Positions 46,671 through 56,241 of a stretch of 64,000 nt of DNA are shown piece by piece (position 1 is the stretch's first letter; every line of letters begins with the position of its first letter). The notes beneath the pieces are model-generated. The model searched no databases, was not told the DNA's origin, and worked only from the letters and a program-made list of their open reading frames with translations. The position numbers and the translations under genes are program-made. The stretch is from Sagittula salina (GTDB lineage Bacteria > Pseudomonadota > Alphaproteobacteria > Rhodobacterales > Rhodobacteraceae), in contig NZ_JAGISH010000006.1 in assembly GCF_017813235.1 (NCBI RefSeq), forward strand, positions 186,001-250,000, given 5' to 3'.

Positions 46671-47912
46671 CTAGATAAGGAACTGCGCGAGAATCTCGTC
46701 ATCGGTGATGTCCTGATAGCTGAACCCATGCGCATCGAGCGCGGCAAACAACCGTTCGAAGCTTTCGGGTGCGCTGGTTTCGATCCCGATGAGGACGGAG
46801 CCGAAGTTGCGTGCAGACTTCTTCAGATACTCGAACCGCGCGATGTCATCGTCCGGGCCGAGCAACGTCAGGAAATCCTTCAGCGCGCCGGGGCGCTGGG
46901 GCAGGCGCAGGATGAAATACTTCTTCACCCCCGAATAGCGCTGCGCGCGCTCCTTCACCTCCGGCAGGCGTTCGAAATCGAAGTTCCCGCCCGAAGTGAT
47001 GCAGACCACCGTGCGGCCAAGGATGCTTTGCCCGAGGTCCTTCAACGCGTCGACAGACAGCGCGCCCGCCGGTTCCAGAACGATACCTTCGACGTTCAGC
47101 ATCTCCAGCATGGTGGTACAAAGCCGATCCTCCGGAATGGCCAGGGTGTTGGCCAGTCCGACGCCCTTGAGCCGGGCAAAGGTCTGCTCCCCGATGCGGG
47201 CCACCGCCGCCCCGTCAGCAAAGGTATTCACCTTCTCGAGCGCCACGGGCCGCCCCGCCGCCAGCGCCGCCCGCAGGCATGCACCACCAGCCGGTTCGAC
47301 AAACGTATACTGCGTCTGCGTACCGAAGTACGACAGCACCCCTGCCCCCAGGCCGCCGCCCCCCACGGGGATCACTACATGGTCGGGGATGCGGCCCAGC
47401 TGGCGTTCGATCTCCACCGCGACGGAGGCCTGGCCCTCGATCACGTCCTCATCGTCGAAGGGCGACAGGAAATGCCCGCCTTCGGTGGCGCAGAACTCCT
47501 TGGCCGCATGCAGGCAGTCGTCGAAGTAGTCACCGATCAGGCGGATTTCGATCTGTTCGCCGCCGAACATGCGGGTTTTCTGAATCTTCTGCTGCGGCGT
47601 CGTCACCGGCATGAAAATCACGCCACGCACGCCCAGGTGCCGACACATGAAGGCGACGCCCTGCGCATGGTTCCCCGCCGAGGCCGCGACATAGAGATCC
47701 ACGTCTGGCCGCTTGCGCATGGCGTTGAAGGCACCGCGCAGCTTGTAGGACCGCACCGGCGAGAGATCCTCGCGCTTGAGCCAGATATCCGCTCCGAAGC
47801 GCGCCGACAGATGATCGTTGCGCAAAAGCGGCGTGGTCGGGAAGACATCGCGCATGGCCTCTTCGGCGGCGCGGGCCAGTTCCTGAAAGTCGGGGGTCTG
47901 GAAATCGGTCAT
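46671..47912 (-). CDS. ilvA: Threonine ammonia-lyase
   Basis: 413-residue PLP enzyme making 2-oxobutanoate from threonine for isoleucine synthesis. PLP Lys57 in VRSYKLRGAF; SAGNHAQG and VGGGGLGAG cofactor loops. The C-terminal ~85 residues (from KKYFILRLPQRPGALKDF) form one ACT-like regulatory domain, so this is the short regulated biosynthetic form. Start at ATG 47912 (MTDFQTPDF); an in-frame codon five positions upstream is possible. A parS-like palindrome sits 8 bases before the start. Confidence 0.94.
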   Translation of the reverse strand: MTDFQTPDFQELARAAEEAMRDVFPTTPLLRNDHLSARFGADIWLKREDLSPVRSYKLRGAFNAMRKRPDVDLYVAASAGNHAQGVAFMCRHLGVRGVIFMPVTTPQQKIQKTRMFGGEQIEIRLIGDYFDDCLHAAKEFCATEGGHFLSPFDDEDVIEGQASVAVEIERQLGRIPDHVVIPVGGGGLGAGVLSYFGTQTQYTFVEPAGGACLRAALAAGRPVALEKVNTFADGAAVARIGEQTFARLKGVGLANTLAIPEDRLCTTMLEMLNVEGIVLEPAGALSVDALKDLGQSILGRTVVCITSGGNFDFERLPEVKERAQRYSGVKKYFILRLPQRPGALKDFLTLLGPDDDIARFEYLKKSARNFGSVLIGIETSAPESFERLFAALDAHGFSYQDITDDEILAQFLI

Positions 47913-47919
47913 GGGCCTT

Positions 47920-47935
47920 GGTTTCACGGGAAACC
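47920..47935. other. Weak parS-like palindrome
   Basis: GGTTTCACGGGAAACC matches the parS consensus TGTTTCACGTGAAACA in the core GTTTCACG-GAAAC, with three mismatches including both ends. Located just before ilvA, about 15 kb from parB. Confidence 0.35.
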
Positions 47936-47951
47936 GGCGGCTGGCAAGGGC

Positions 47952-48686
47952 CTATTCGCCGCAGGGGTGGGGGGCCATCACCGTCGCGTGGTACACGACC
48001 GACACGGAGGTGGTGAAGACCAGCACCTGCACCCAGAAGGACACGGTGATATAGAGCGGCTCCAAAGGTGTGATATCCGCGCCCTCCGGAGTCATGGGGA
48101 TCTGTAGAAGCGTCGTCAGCAGGAAAGTCCCGAAAGTGATGCCGAGGCACGCGAAATCGGTGCCGCGCGTGGCGCGCCATGCCTCGATGCGGGTCAGCGG
48201 CTGGGCCAGAGGCACGCCGGCCAGCGCCGGGCTGAGGCGGTAGAACACCCAACCGGAAGCCATGTAGACCATGAAATAACGCAGCCATTGGGCGGGCAGG
48301 CCCATCTCTCCTCCGGGGTCCGTAATCACCGCGATGAGAAAGCTCGCCACGAGGATGGCCGCCACCAGCGCAAAAAGCCTGAGCGTGTAGCGTCTGAGCG
48401 TCCTCGGTGGGAAGCTGCCGCCAAGCGCGCTTTGCGTTTCTTTCCGCAGCAGGAAGCGGTGCCAGCGGATGGCGAACCAAGCGTAGCATAGGCACAGCGC
48501 AAACAGCACGGCGAGCAGGTACGCCATCATGTGCAAGGCGCTGCCGCCGATCAGTGGCGCATAGCTGCGCGCCGCCACCCAGACACCAACCGCCGCCAGC
48601 ACCGGCAGCACCGAAAGACGCAGCGCGGCAAAAACGTTGCGGTTCAGAACGGCCAGAGTGGGCCAGAGGAAGGCGAGGAAGCGCAA
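47952..48686 (-). CDS. Hypothetical multi-pass membrane protein
   Basis: 244 residues with about six hydrophobic spans (for example [20 protein letters not shown] and [18 protein letters not shown]) and a basic loop WHRFLLRKE. No catalytic motif seen. ATG at 48686. On the same strand as ilvA, 39 bp before it, so possibly cotranscribed. Function unknown. Confidence 0.82.
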   Translation of the reverse strand: MRFLAFLWPTLAVLNRNVFAALRLSVLPVLAAVGVWVAARSYAPLIGGSALHMMAYLLAVLFALCLCYAWFAIRWHRFLLRKETQSALGGSFPPRTLRRYTLRLFALVAAILVASFLIAVITDPGGEMGLPAQWLRYFMVYMASGWVFYRLSPALAGVPLAQPLTRIEAWRATRGTDFACLGITFGTFLLTTLLQIPMTPEGADITPLEPLYITVSFWVQVLVFTTSVSVVYHATVMAPHPCGE

Positions 48687-48812
48687 GATGGCATCCTTTG
48701 CGGGGTGATCCCTGTTAAAGGCGGAAGCGCCGGGGCGCTGTCAAGGGAGCGCACCTTGCCCACAGGCCAAAAAACCGCTATCGCGCGTGCGTCTCACACG
48801 AAGGGAACCCCC

Positions 48813-50039
48813 ATGTCCGCGCCCAAGAAAGTCGTCCTGGCCTATTCCGGCGGCCTCGATACCTCGATCATTCTCAAGTGGCTCCAGACGGAGTACGGCT
48901 GCGAGGTGGTGACCTTTACCGCCGATCTCGGCCAGGGCGAGGAACTGGAGCCGGCGCGCAAGAAGGCGGAGCTTCTGGGCATCAAGCCGGAGAACATCTA
49001 CATCGAGGACGTGCGCGAGGAATTCGTGCGCGATTTCGTGTTCCCGATGTTCCGGGCGAACGCGGTCTACGAGGGGCTCTACCTGCTGGGAACCTCCATT
49101 GCGCGGCCGCTGATTTCCAAGCGGCTGGTGGAGATCGCCGAGGAAGTTGGCGCCGATGCCATCGCGCATGGCGCCACCGGCAAGGGCAACGATCAGGTGC
49201 GCTTTGAACTGTCGGCCGCCGCGCTGAACCCGGACGTGAAATGCATCGCGCCCTGGCGGGAATGGGACCTGTCCTCGCGCACGAGGCTGCTGGAATTCGC
49301 CGAGGCCAACCAGATCCCGATCGCCAAGGACAAGCGCGGCGAGGCCCCGTTCAGCGTGGACGCGAACCTGCTGCACACCTCCTCTGAAGGCAAGGTTCTG
49401 GAGAACCCCGCGGAACAGGCGCCCGAATACGTCTACCAGCGCACCGTGGCGCCCGAGGATGCCCCGAACGAGGCGGAGTTCGTGGAGATCACCTTTGAAA
49501 AGGGCGACGCCGTGGCGATCAACGGCGCGGCGATGTCGCCCGCCACGATCCTGACGAAGCTGAACGAACTGGGCGGAAAGCACGGCATCGGCCGTCTCGA
49601 TTTTGTCGAGAACCGGTTCGTGGGCATGAAGTCGCGCGGCATCTACGAGACCCCCGGCGGCACCGTCCTGCTGGAAGCCCACCGCGGCATCGAGCAGATC
49701 ACGCTGGACAGCGGGGCAGGCCATCTGAAGGACTCGATCATGCCGCGCTACGCGGAACTGATCTACAACGGCTTCTGGTTCTCGCCGGAGCGCGAAATGC
49801 TTCAGGCTCTGATCGACAAGAGCCAGGAATTGGTGTCGGGCACCGTGCGCCTGAAGCTTTACAAGGGCGCGGCGACCTGCGTCGGCCGCTGGTCGGAAAC
49901 CTCGCTCTACTCGGAGGCGCATGTGACCTTCGAAGAGGACGCCGGCGCTTACGACCAGAAGGACGCGGCAGGCTTTATCCAGTTGAACGCCCTGCGCCTG
50001 CGGCTCCTGGCGGCCCGCAAGCGGCGGCTTGCAGAATAA
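48813..50039 (+). CDS. argG: Argininosuccinate synthase
   Basis: 408 residues. ATP-pyrophosphatase loop [15 protein letters not shown] at the N-terminus, then [15 protein letters not shown] and [11 protein letters not shown], all diagnostic. Joins citrulline and aspartate in arginine synthesis. ATG at 48813 behind AAGGGAA. Divergent from the membrane protein gene. Confidence 0.97.
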   Translation: MSAPKKVVLAYSGGLDTSIILKWLQTEYGCEVVTFTADLGQGEELEPARKKAELLGIKPENIYIEDVREEFVRDFVFPMFRANAVYEGLYLLGTSIARPLISKRLVEIAEEVGADAIAHGATGKGNDQVRFELSAAALNPDVKCIAPWREWDLSSRTRLLEFAEANQIPIAKDKRGEAPFSVDANLLHTSSEGKVLENPAEQAPEYVYQRTVAPEDAPNEAEFVEITFEKGDAVAINGAAMSPATILTKLNELGGKHGIGRLDFVENRFVGMKSRGIYETPGGTVLLEAHRGIEQITLDSGAGHLKDSIMPRYAELIYNGFWFSPEREMLQALIDKSQELVSGTVRLKLYKGAATCVGRWSETSLYSEAHVTFEEDAGAYDQKDAAGFIQLNALRLRLLAARKRRLAE

Positions 50040-50136
50040 GCAACGCGAGCGGCGCCCGAGGCAAGGCCGTAGCGTCACTGTTGAAGGGTTTCACGGGGCA
50101 GGCGAAAGCTTGCCCCGAAGCATTTGGGAGGCAGGT

Positions 50137-50418
50137 ATGCTGGCGGAGATCGCAGAGAAAATGCAGCGCGGGCTGGACAAGCGCCCCCTGGCGGAGGTCA
50201 TCAAGTTCGACTGCGGCGCCGACGGCGCGATCACGCTGGAGGGCGGGCAGGCGCTGCTGGAGGATCGGCCGGCGCAATGCACAATTCACATGACCGCAGA
50301 GAACCTGAAGAAGCTGATCGCCGGGCAGCTGAACCCGATGACGGCCTTTGCGATGGGGCGGCTGAAGGTTTCCGGCGACATGGCCCTGGCTCTCAAACTG
50401 GGCCAGTTGCTGGGCTGA
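50137..50418 (+). CDS. SCP2 sterol-binding domain protein
   Basis: 93 residues: a stand-alone SCP2-like lipid-binding fold. AITLEGGQALLEDRPAQCTI and the C-terminal NPMTAFAMGRLKVSGDMALA are typical. Likely binds fatty acyl or other hydrophobic ligands in the cytoplasm. ATG at 50137 behind GGGAGGC. The frame is open upstream to 50029 but that part overlaps argG and is not family-like. Confidence 0.9.
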   Translation: MLAEIAEKMQRGLDKRPLAEVIKFDCGADGAITLEGGQALLEDRPAQCTIHMTAENLKKLIAGQLNPMTAFAMGRLKVSGDMALALKLGQLLG

Positions 50419-50513
50419 GCCCGACTGCGCAGACACCCGCTTGGACGGGCATCGAGAGTGAGGGTATCCGGGCCGCTCCGCACCTGCTAGCCTTCCCGCA
50501 CAGGGAGGCCGCC

Positions 50514-50930
50514 ATGGCAGAGCTTGCGGAATTCGTAGAGGCGCAGGAGGCCGTCTGGCCGCAGGTCGTGGCGGAATTGCACGCCGGACGCAAGGACTCG
50601 CACTGGATCTGGTGGGTCTTTCCGCAATTGCAGAGCCTCGGCCGGTCGCACCGCGCGCGGCATTTCGGCCTCTCGGGGCTGGTGGAGGCAGCGGCCTACC
50701 TGTCCCACCCCGTGCTTGGGCCGCGACTTGAGCAATCGGCGGAACTGTTGCTGAAACACGCCGACCGGACACCCGAAGAGATTCTCGGGCCCGTGGACGC
50801 GCTGAAGGTTCGTTCCTCCATGACGCTTTTCGAGGCGGTGCCGGGCGCGCCGGAGGTCTTCGGCGCCGTGCTGAACAGGCTCTATTCCGGCAAAAGATGC
50901 CCTGTTACACGTGAAGCGCTGGCGCTGTAA
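50514..50930 (+). CDS. DUF1810 family protein
   Basis: 138 residues. FVEAQEAVWPQVVAEL, DSHWIWWVFPQL and ALKVRSSMTLFEAV are marks of DUF1810, a small soluble helical family without known function. ATG at 50514 behind AGGGAGG. A stand-alone gene 95 bp after the SCP2-like gene. Confidence 0.88.
   Translation: MAELAEFVEAQEAVWPQVVAELHAGRKDSHWIWWVFPQLQSLGRSHRARHFGLSGLVEAAAYLSHPVLGPRLEQSAELLLKHADRTPEEILGPVDALKVRSSMTLFEAVPGAPEVFGAVLNRLYSGKRCPVTREALAL
50903..50918. other. Weak parS-like sequence
   Basis: TGTTACACGTGAAGCG keeps the CACGTGAA centre of parS but has three mismatches. Inside the 3' end of the DUF1810 gene. Listed only because a stronger site is 8 kb away. Confidence 0.25.
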
Positions 50931-51020
50931 CGCGGCTCTCACCTTCGGGTGAGGGGCTTTGAAACGAATTGCCAGCCGCGCGGCGCGCGGGGCAGGCTGG
51001 GTCCGAAGAGGAGACCCGAA

Positions 51021-51644
51021 ATGTTCCGACACGCCCTGATGGCCACCACCTGCCTGTTATTTGCCCAAGCCGCACAAGCCGATGAAATCGTCGTCGCGGG
51101 CGGCTGTTTCTGGTGTGTGGAGGCGGATTTCGAACGCGTTCCCGGAGTATCGGAGGTGGTGTCGGGCTACACCGGCGGGACGGTGAAGGACCCCGGCTAC
51201 AAGCAGGTCACCAAAGGCGGCACGGGCCACTATGAAGCCGTGCGGATCGACTACGACAGCGCGAAAGTTTCGGCCAAGCAGCTTTTCGACCTGTTCTTCC
51301 GTTCAGTCGATCCGCTGGATGAGGGCGGGCAGTTCTGCGACCGGGGCGACAGCTACCGCACGGCGATATTCGTCTCTGATCCCGCCCAAAGGCAGGCGGC
51401 CGAGGCCGCGAAGGCCGCGGCGGAAAAGGTGTTGGGCAAGCCGGTCGTGACGCCGATCCTGGACCGGGTGACCTTTTGGGAGGCCGAGGATTATCACCAG
51501 GATTATTACAAGGGCGACAACCGCGTGCTGACCCGCTTTGGCGCGATCCGGCAGCGTGACGCCTACAAGAAGTACCGCGACGCCTGCGGTCGCGACCAGC
51601 GGGTGAAACAGCTTTGGGGAAAGGCGGCGGCCTTTGCCAATTAA
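51021..51644 (+). CDS. msrA: Exported peptide-methionine (S)-S-oxide reductase
   Basis: 207 residues. Sec signal peptide (RHALMATTCLLFAQAAQA) then the MsrA domain with GCFWC (Cys29 catalytic, Cys32), YTGGTVKDPGYKQV and GTGHYEAVRIDYD. The signal peptide places it in the periplasm, unlike the usual cytosolic MsrA. ATG at 51021 behind GAGGAGA. Shares its TAA stop with the convergent ribokinase gene (TTAA, 51641-51644). Confidence 0.93.
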   Translation: MFRHALMATTCLLFAQAAQADEIVVAGGCFWCVEADFERVPGVSEVVSGYTGGTVKDPGYKQVTKGGTGHYEAVRIDYDSAKVSAKQLFDLFFRSVDPLDEGGQFCDRGDSYRTAIFVSDPAQRQAAEAAKAAAEKVLGKPVVTPILDRVTFWEAEDYHQDYYKGDNRVLTRFGAIRQRDAYKKYRDACGRDQRVKQLWGKAAAFAN

Positions 51645-52510
51645 GGCGTGAAGGCCTGAACCTCCTTGAGGTCGGGGATCACGTCCGCCGTGCCGTGCCG
51701 CGTGACCATGAGCGCGCCCGCCTTCTGCGCCAGCCCGATGGCCTGCGCCATCGGCATCCCGCGATCCAACCCCGCCAGAAGATAGCCGGTAAAGGTGTCG
51801 CCCGCGCCGGTGGTATCGACGGGCGTGACCTTTGGCGCGGCAAAGTCCTGCGTTGCACCGGTGTCGGTGTTATGCCAGCGGCACCCCTTTGCCCCCAGTG
51901 TGATCACCACGTCACGGACGGGCAGGGTATCCGCCGCCCGGCCCGTGGCCGCCTCAAGTTGCCGGGCCTCGACCTCGTTCAGAACGAGCAGGTCCAGCAG
52001 CGGCAGAACAGCGCGCACCGCCTCTGCGTCAAAGGGGGCCGCTGCATAGGCCACCCGCATCCCGAGGGCGGAGGCACGCTCCGCCCCTTCCAGCTGAAGG
52101 TTTGTTTCATTCTGGCAGAGGAAGATGTCGGCGGCGGTGGCCTCAGACAGCGCCAGGGCCAGATCCATCTCGGACAAGGCGCGATTGGCGCCGGGGAACA
52201 GAACGATGGCGTTCTCGCCCGCCGCATCCACAAGGATCAGCGCGTGGCCTGTCGCCTCTTCCGACGTACGGATCAGCCGGGTGTCGACGCCGTATTCCAT
52301 CAGCCGCTGCACCGCCCAGGCGCCGTCCGCCCCCACGGCACCGATGTGGGCACAGCGCGCGCCCGCCCGTGCCGCCGCCACCGACATGTTCGCCCCCTTG
52401 CCGCCCAGCCCGCGAGAGAAGCTTTGAGAGGCCAGGGTTTCCCCAGGCTGGGGCAAGTGCGGCAGTGCGTAAAACAGGTCGGCATTGATCGAACCGAGGT
52501 TGTATATCAT
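51641..52510 (-). CDS. rbsK: Ribokinase-like PfkB family kinase
   Basis: 289-residue sugar kinase. N-terminal GGKGANMSVAAARAGA substrate motif, NEVEARQLE, and the ATP/anion-hole motif DTTGAGDTFTGYLLAGLDRG. ATG at 52510 behind AAGGA. No ribose transporter or nucleoside hydrolase is adjacent, so the true sugar could be another pentose. Confidence 0.88.
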   Translation of the reverse strand: MIYNLGSINADLFYALPHLPQPGETLASQSFSRGLGGKGANMSVAAARAGARCAHIGAVGADGAWAVQRLMEYGVDTRLIRTSEEATGHALILVDAAGENAIVLFPGANRALSEMDLALALSEATAADIFLCQNETNLQLEGAERASALGMRVAYAAAPFDAEAVRAVLPLLDLLVLNEVEARQLEAATGRAADTLPVRDVVITLGAKGCRWHNTDTGATQDFAAPKVTPVDTTGAGDTFTGYLLAGLDRGMPMAQAIGLAQKAGALMVTRHGTADVIPDLKEVQAFTP

Positions 52511-52588
52511 GGAAGTCCTTACTTTCGGCACCGGCACCGCTGTGTCACGCTTGCCCCATATTAGGCGAATTTCATAAGGGGGCACGAC

Positions 52589-53476
52589 TTGAAAAAGGTT
52601 TTTCCACGCTTCGACGCGTTTCTCGATCTCCCCAAGGGGAAGGTCGACAACATGGAGCTGACGCTGGTCCTGCGAATGGGCATGCGGCAGATCAACCCGG
52701 CGGCCGATGCCGCCGACGGAACCTATCACGATTACGGGCCGCACAGCACGAAGGGCCGCGACCGCAAGATCATCAAATGGACCGACGGGGCGTGGTCTGC
52801 CTACAAGCGCAAGTTCGAGCGCGAGGTGCAGAACTTCTGGAGCAACACGTTCTTTCTGCTGAACCCGTCGGACTACTTCGCCTTCGAGAACAAGGGGAAG
52901 CTTTACGCCCCGCACACGGTTTGCCGGCTCGATCTGCAGATCAACGACGGGCAGGCAGCGTCCAACCACCACAATATCGAGGTCGTCCGGCTGCATTCGT
53001 CAGAGAGCTTCTTTGGTTCGCACAGCAAGCTTTATGACAGCAACGACATCAAATCGACGACGAAGGCGTGGGATTCCAACAGCGACCCCGTGAAGCAGAA
53101 GGCCCATGTCCACGAGGTCGGGCACCTTCTGGGGCTGGGTCACGTGAACGAAGGCACCGCCGCCTGCCCCGACGGTCCGGGTGACGACACCAACGCGACG
53201 GCCTGCTACGGCGTCACCGATACAGAGCTGAACTCCGTCATGGGGTCGGGGATGAAGCCGCGGCTGTCCAATGCCTCGCCCTGGCAGTCCGCGATCCGGA
53301 GCTTTTGCAGCGCGGCGAAGTACAAGTCGCTGCGCACGGCTGCGTCTTTGGTGGCACCGGCGATGGGGCCGGGCGCGACCTTTGTGACGGATGTGGTCAC
53401 GCCGTCGCTGTTCCTTGCGACTTCGCCGACGTGGGAGGCGCGCTTTGCCGAACCCAAGCCGCAGGCGCTGAATTGA
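52589..53476 (+). CDS. Uncharacterised metzincin-like zinc metallopeptidase
   Basis: 295 residues. Zinc motif HEVGHLLGLGH (His175, Glu176, His179, Gly182, His185) fits HExxHxxGxxH, and NSVMGSGMKPR 33 residues later looks like the Met-turn (Met218) of metzincins. The rest matches no family I recognise. No signal peptide or membrane segment. Start is TTG at 52589 with AAGGGGG ahead, giving MKKVFPRFDAF. A small exported gene begins inside its stop codon. Could be secreted by a non-classical route or act inside the cell; unknown. Confidence 0.8.
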   Translation: MKKVFPRFDAFLDLPKGKVDNMELTLVLRMGMRQINPAADAADGTYHDYGPHSTKGRDRKIIKWTDGAWSAYKRKFEREVQNFWSNTFFLLNPSDYFAFENKGKLYAPHTVCRLDLQINDGQAASNHHNIEVVRLHSSESFFGSHSKLYDSNDIKSTTKAWDSNSDPVKQKAHVHEVGHLLGLGHVNEGTAACPDGPGDDTNATACYGVTDTELNSVMGSGMKPRLSNASPWQSAIRSFCSAAKYKSLRTAASLVAPAMGPGATFVTDVVTPSLFLATSPTWEARFAEPKPQALN

Positions 53477-53829
53477 GCCGGGCCGCCAAATTCGGGACCG
53501 CACGCGGCAGGCTGCGACTGATGGCGGGCTGCGCGCTGGCTGCGGTGGTGACGATGCAGGGAGAAGTGGCCCTTGCGATGAATGATGGGAGATGTGGCAT
53601 GACGCCTCTGGAAACTTCGCTGTGCGCGATGCGCGCGATACTCGACAACGTGGAACAGGACTACGGGATGCCGGGGGGCGACGGCGTGTCCGAAATCCGT
53701 CGCACGGGGCCGGATACCTGGGTGGTCGAAATGCTGCAGGAAGAGCGCGCCGATATCTGGACCTACACGCTATCCATCGAGGATGGTGCCGCCCGGATCA
53801 CCGACGTGAAGAAGGCCACCGGGCGCTGA
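53473..53829 (+). CDS. Small exported protein coupled to the metzincin-like gene
   Basis: 118 residues if started at TTG 53473, which overlaps the metallopeptidase stop (TTGA). This gives a basic start (RGRLRL) and a hydrophobic core (MAGCALAAVVTMQGEVALA), a plausible signal peptide; ATG 53521 is the alternative. The mature part (about 80 residues) has two Cys (GRCGMTP, SLCAMRA) and beta-rich sequence ending ARITDVKKATGR. No family recognised. Overlap suggests joint function with the peptidase. Confidence 0.65.
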   Translation: MSRAAKFGTARGRLRLMAGCALAAVVTMQGEVALAMNDGRCGMTPLETSLCAMRAILDNVEQDYGMPGGDGVSEIRRTGPDTWVVEMLQEERADIWTYTLSIEDGAARITDVKKATGR

Positions 53830-53902
53830 GACGCCAGCGCTGATCGGGCACCGCAGCCGCGACGGACGCGGCTGCGGTGGGTTGTCCTGGTGGCAGTGCG
53901 GG

Positions 53903-56158
53903 TCAGCCGACCTTGCAGGCGGCCAGAACCGCCATGTTCAGGATGTCGTTCGCCGTCATCGCCGTCGAACAGATCTGGATGGAATGATCCACCCCCGCCA
54001 GGATCGGACCAATCACTGTGGCGCCCGCCATTTCCTGCATCAGCTTAACCGAGATCGACGCCGAATGCCGGGCCGGCACCACGAGGATGTTCGCCGGGCC
54101 GCTCAGGCGCTGGAAGGGGTAAGCCTCGCGTGCCTTCTCGTTCAGCGCCACGTCGACGGTCATCTCGCCCTCGTATTCGAAGGTCACGCCGCGCCGGTCC
54201 AGAACGCAGGGTGCGATGTGCATCTTCTCCGCCCGTTCGGAGACCGGGTAGCCAAAAGTGGAGAACGAAACAAATGCCACGCGCGGGTCGAGCCCGAGGT
54301 GCCGCGCCACGTCGGCGGCACGTTCCGCGATGGTGGCCAGGTCTTCTTCGTCCGGCCATTCATGCACCAGAGTGTCTGAAATCAGAACCACCTTGCCCTT
54401 GTGCAGGATCGCTGTGACCCCTGCCGCGCCGTGTTTTGCGTCGGCGTCAAAGACGTGGTTGATCAGTTGCAGCACATGCGCCGACTTGCGGGTGGCGCCG
54501 GTTACCAGCCCGTCGCCGTGGCCATGCGCCAGCATCAGCGCACCAAAGACGTGACGATCGCGCGCGGCGAGGCGGTGTACATCCTGCCGATCCATGCCGC
54601 GCCGCTGCAGCCGCTCGTAAAGGAAATCCTTGTACTGCGGCAGGTGGCGGGTGTTGGCGGCGTTCACGACCTCAAGTTCGCGTACCGCGTCCGCGAGGCC
54701 GGCTTCTTCCAGCTTCTGCTTCACGTCCGCCTCGCGGCCCACCACCAGCGCCTTGCCAAAGCCGGACCGCTGGTACATCACCGCGGCGCGCAGCACGCGC
54801 GGGTCGTCGCCCTCGGCAAAGATCATGCGGGCCTGCGCCGCGCGCGCCCGATTGTTGATCGACCGCAGGATCGGCGTCGTCGGGTCCATCCGGCCCTTCA
54901 GCCGTTCGGTATAGCCATCCATGTCGACGATGGGCCGCCGTGCCGCCCCGGTCGCCATGCCAGCCCGGGCGACGGCGGGCGGAATGCGCCAGATCAGGCG
55001 CGGGTCGAAGGGCGTCGGGATGATGTAGTCACGCCCGAAAGCAAGCGTCTTGCCATAGGCCAGACCAACCTCGTCGGGCACATCCTCGCGCGCCAGATCG
55101 GCCAGCGCCTCGGCACAGGCGATCTTCATCTCGTCGTTGATGGCGCGGGCGTGGATATCCAGCGCACCGCGAAAGAGGTAGGGAAACCCCAGGACGTTGT
55201 TCACCTGGTTTGGGTAGTCGGAACGCCCGGTGGCCACGATCGCGTCGGGGCGAACCTCATGGGCTTCCTCCGGGGTGATCTCGGGATCGGGGTTGGCCAT
55301 GGCAAAGATCACCGGGTCTTCGGCCATGTCGGAAACCATCTGCTGCGTCACGGCCCCCTTGGCAGATACGCCAAGGAACACGTCGGCGCCTTTCATGGCC
55401 TCCTCCAGCGTCCGCAGGTCCGTGGCGACGGCATGGGCGGATTTCCATTGGTTCATGCCCTCGGTACGGCCCTGAAAGATGATGCCCTTGGTATCGCAGA
55501 CGATGCAGTTGTCATGCCGCGCGCCCATGGATTTCAGCAGCTCGATGCAAGCAATGCCCGCGGCACCCGCGCCATTGAGCACGATTTTGACATCCTCGAT
55601 CTTCTTGCCCGACAGATGCAGCGCGTTGATCAGACCGGCGGCGCAGATCACGGCGGTGCCGTGCTGGTCGTCGTGGAAGACGGGAATATCCATCTCTTCC
55701 TTGAGGCGCTGCTCGATGATGAAACACTCCGGCGCCTTGATGTCTTCGAGGTTGATGCCGCCAAAGGTTGGCCCCATGAGCTTTACCGCCTCGCAAAAGG
55801 CGTCCGGATCCTCGGTGTCCAGTTCGATGTCGATGGAGTTCACGTCGGCGAAGCGCTTGAACAGCACGGCCTTGCCCTCCATCACCGGCTTGCTCCCGAG
55901 CGCGCCGAGATTGCCAAGGCCCAGCACGGCGGTACCGTTGGAGATCACGGCGACGAGATTGCCCTTGTTGGTATAGTCATAGGCCAGTTCGGGGTTTTCG
56001 GCTATATCCTCGCAGGGCACGGCGACACCCGGAGAATAGGCCAGCGACAGGTCCCGCTGGGTCGTCATGGGGACGGTAGCCTGAACCTCCCATTTGCCGG
56101 GCATCGGTTCGAGATGGAAGGCAAGCGCCTCCTCGCGGGTGAATTTCAGTTTGGACAT
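53903..56158 (-). CDS. maeB: NADP-dependent malic enzyme with C-terminal phosphotransacetylase-like domain
   Basis: 751 residues. N-terminal malic enzyme (about 1-430): AYSPGVAVPCEDIA, FHDDQHGTAVI, NGAGAAGIACIELL and MANPDPEITPEEA. C-terminal phosphate acetyl/butyryltransferase-like domain (about 430-751), a regulatory module in MaeB. Oxidatively decarboxylates malate to pyruvate. ATG at 56158, divergent from mutS. Confidence 0.96.
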   Translation of the reverse strand: MSKLKFTREEALAFHLEPMPGKWEVQATVPMTTQRDLSLAYSPGVAVPCEDIAENPELAYDYTNKGNLVAVISNGTAVLGLGNLGALGSKPVMEGKAVLFKRFADVNSIDIELDTEDPDAFCEAVKLMGPTFGGINLEDIKAPECFIIEQRLKEEMDIPVFHDDQHGTAVICAAGLINALHLSGKKIEDVKIVLNGAGAAGIACIELLKSMGARHDNCIVCDTKGIIFQGRTEGMNQWKSAHAVATDLRTLEEAMKGADVFLGVSAKGAVTQQMVSDMAEDPVIFAMANPDPEITPEEAHEVRPDAIVATGRSDYPNQVNNVLGFPYLFRGALDIHARAINDEMKIACAEALADLAREDVPDEVGLAYGKTLAFGRDYIIPTPFDPRLIWRIPPAVARAGMATGAARRPIVDMDGYTERLKGRMDPTTPILRSINNRARAAQARMIFAEGDDPRVLRAAVMYQRSGFGKALVVGREADVKQKLEEAGLADAVRELEVVNAANTRHLPQYKDFLYERLQRRGMDRQDVHRLAARDRHVFGALMLAHGHGDGLVTGATRKSAHVLQLINHVFDADAKHGAAGVTAILHKGKVVLISDTLVHEWPDEEDLATIAERAADVARHLGLDPRVAFVSFSTFGYPVSERAEKMHIAPCVLDRRGVTFEYEGEMTVDVALNEKAREAYPFQRLSGPANILVVPARHSASISVKLMQEMAGATVIGPILAGVDHSIQICSTAMTANDILNMAVLAACKVG

Positions 56159-56241
56159 CGTGTTTCCCTGCGCCGGAAATCGGGTTTTACCCTCTGGTCG
56201 GTAGCCTTATTGTCACGTCGAACCGTTAGGGGAAAGACACT

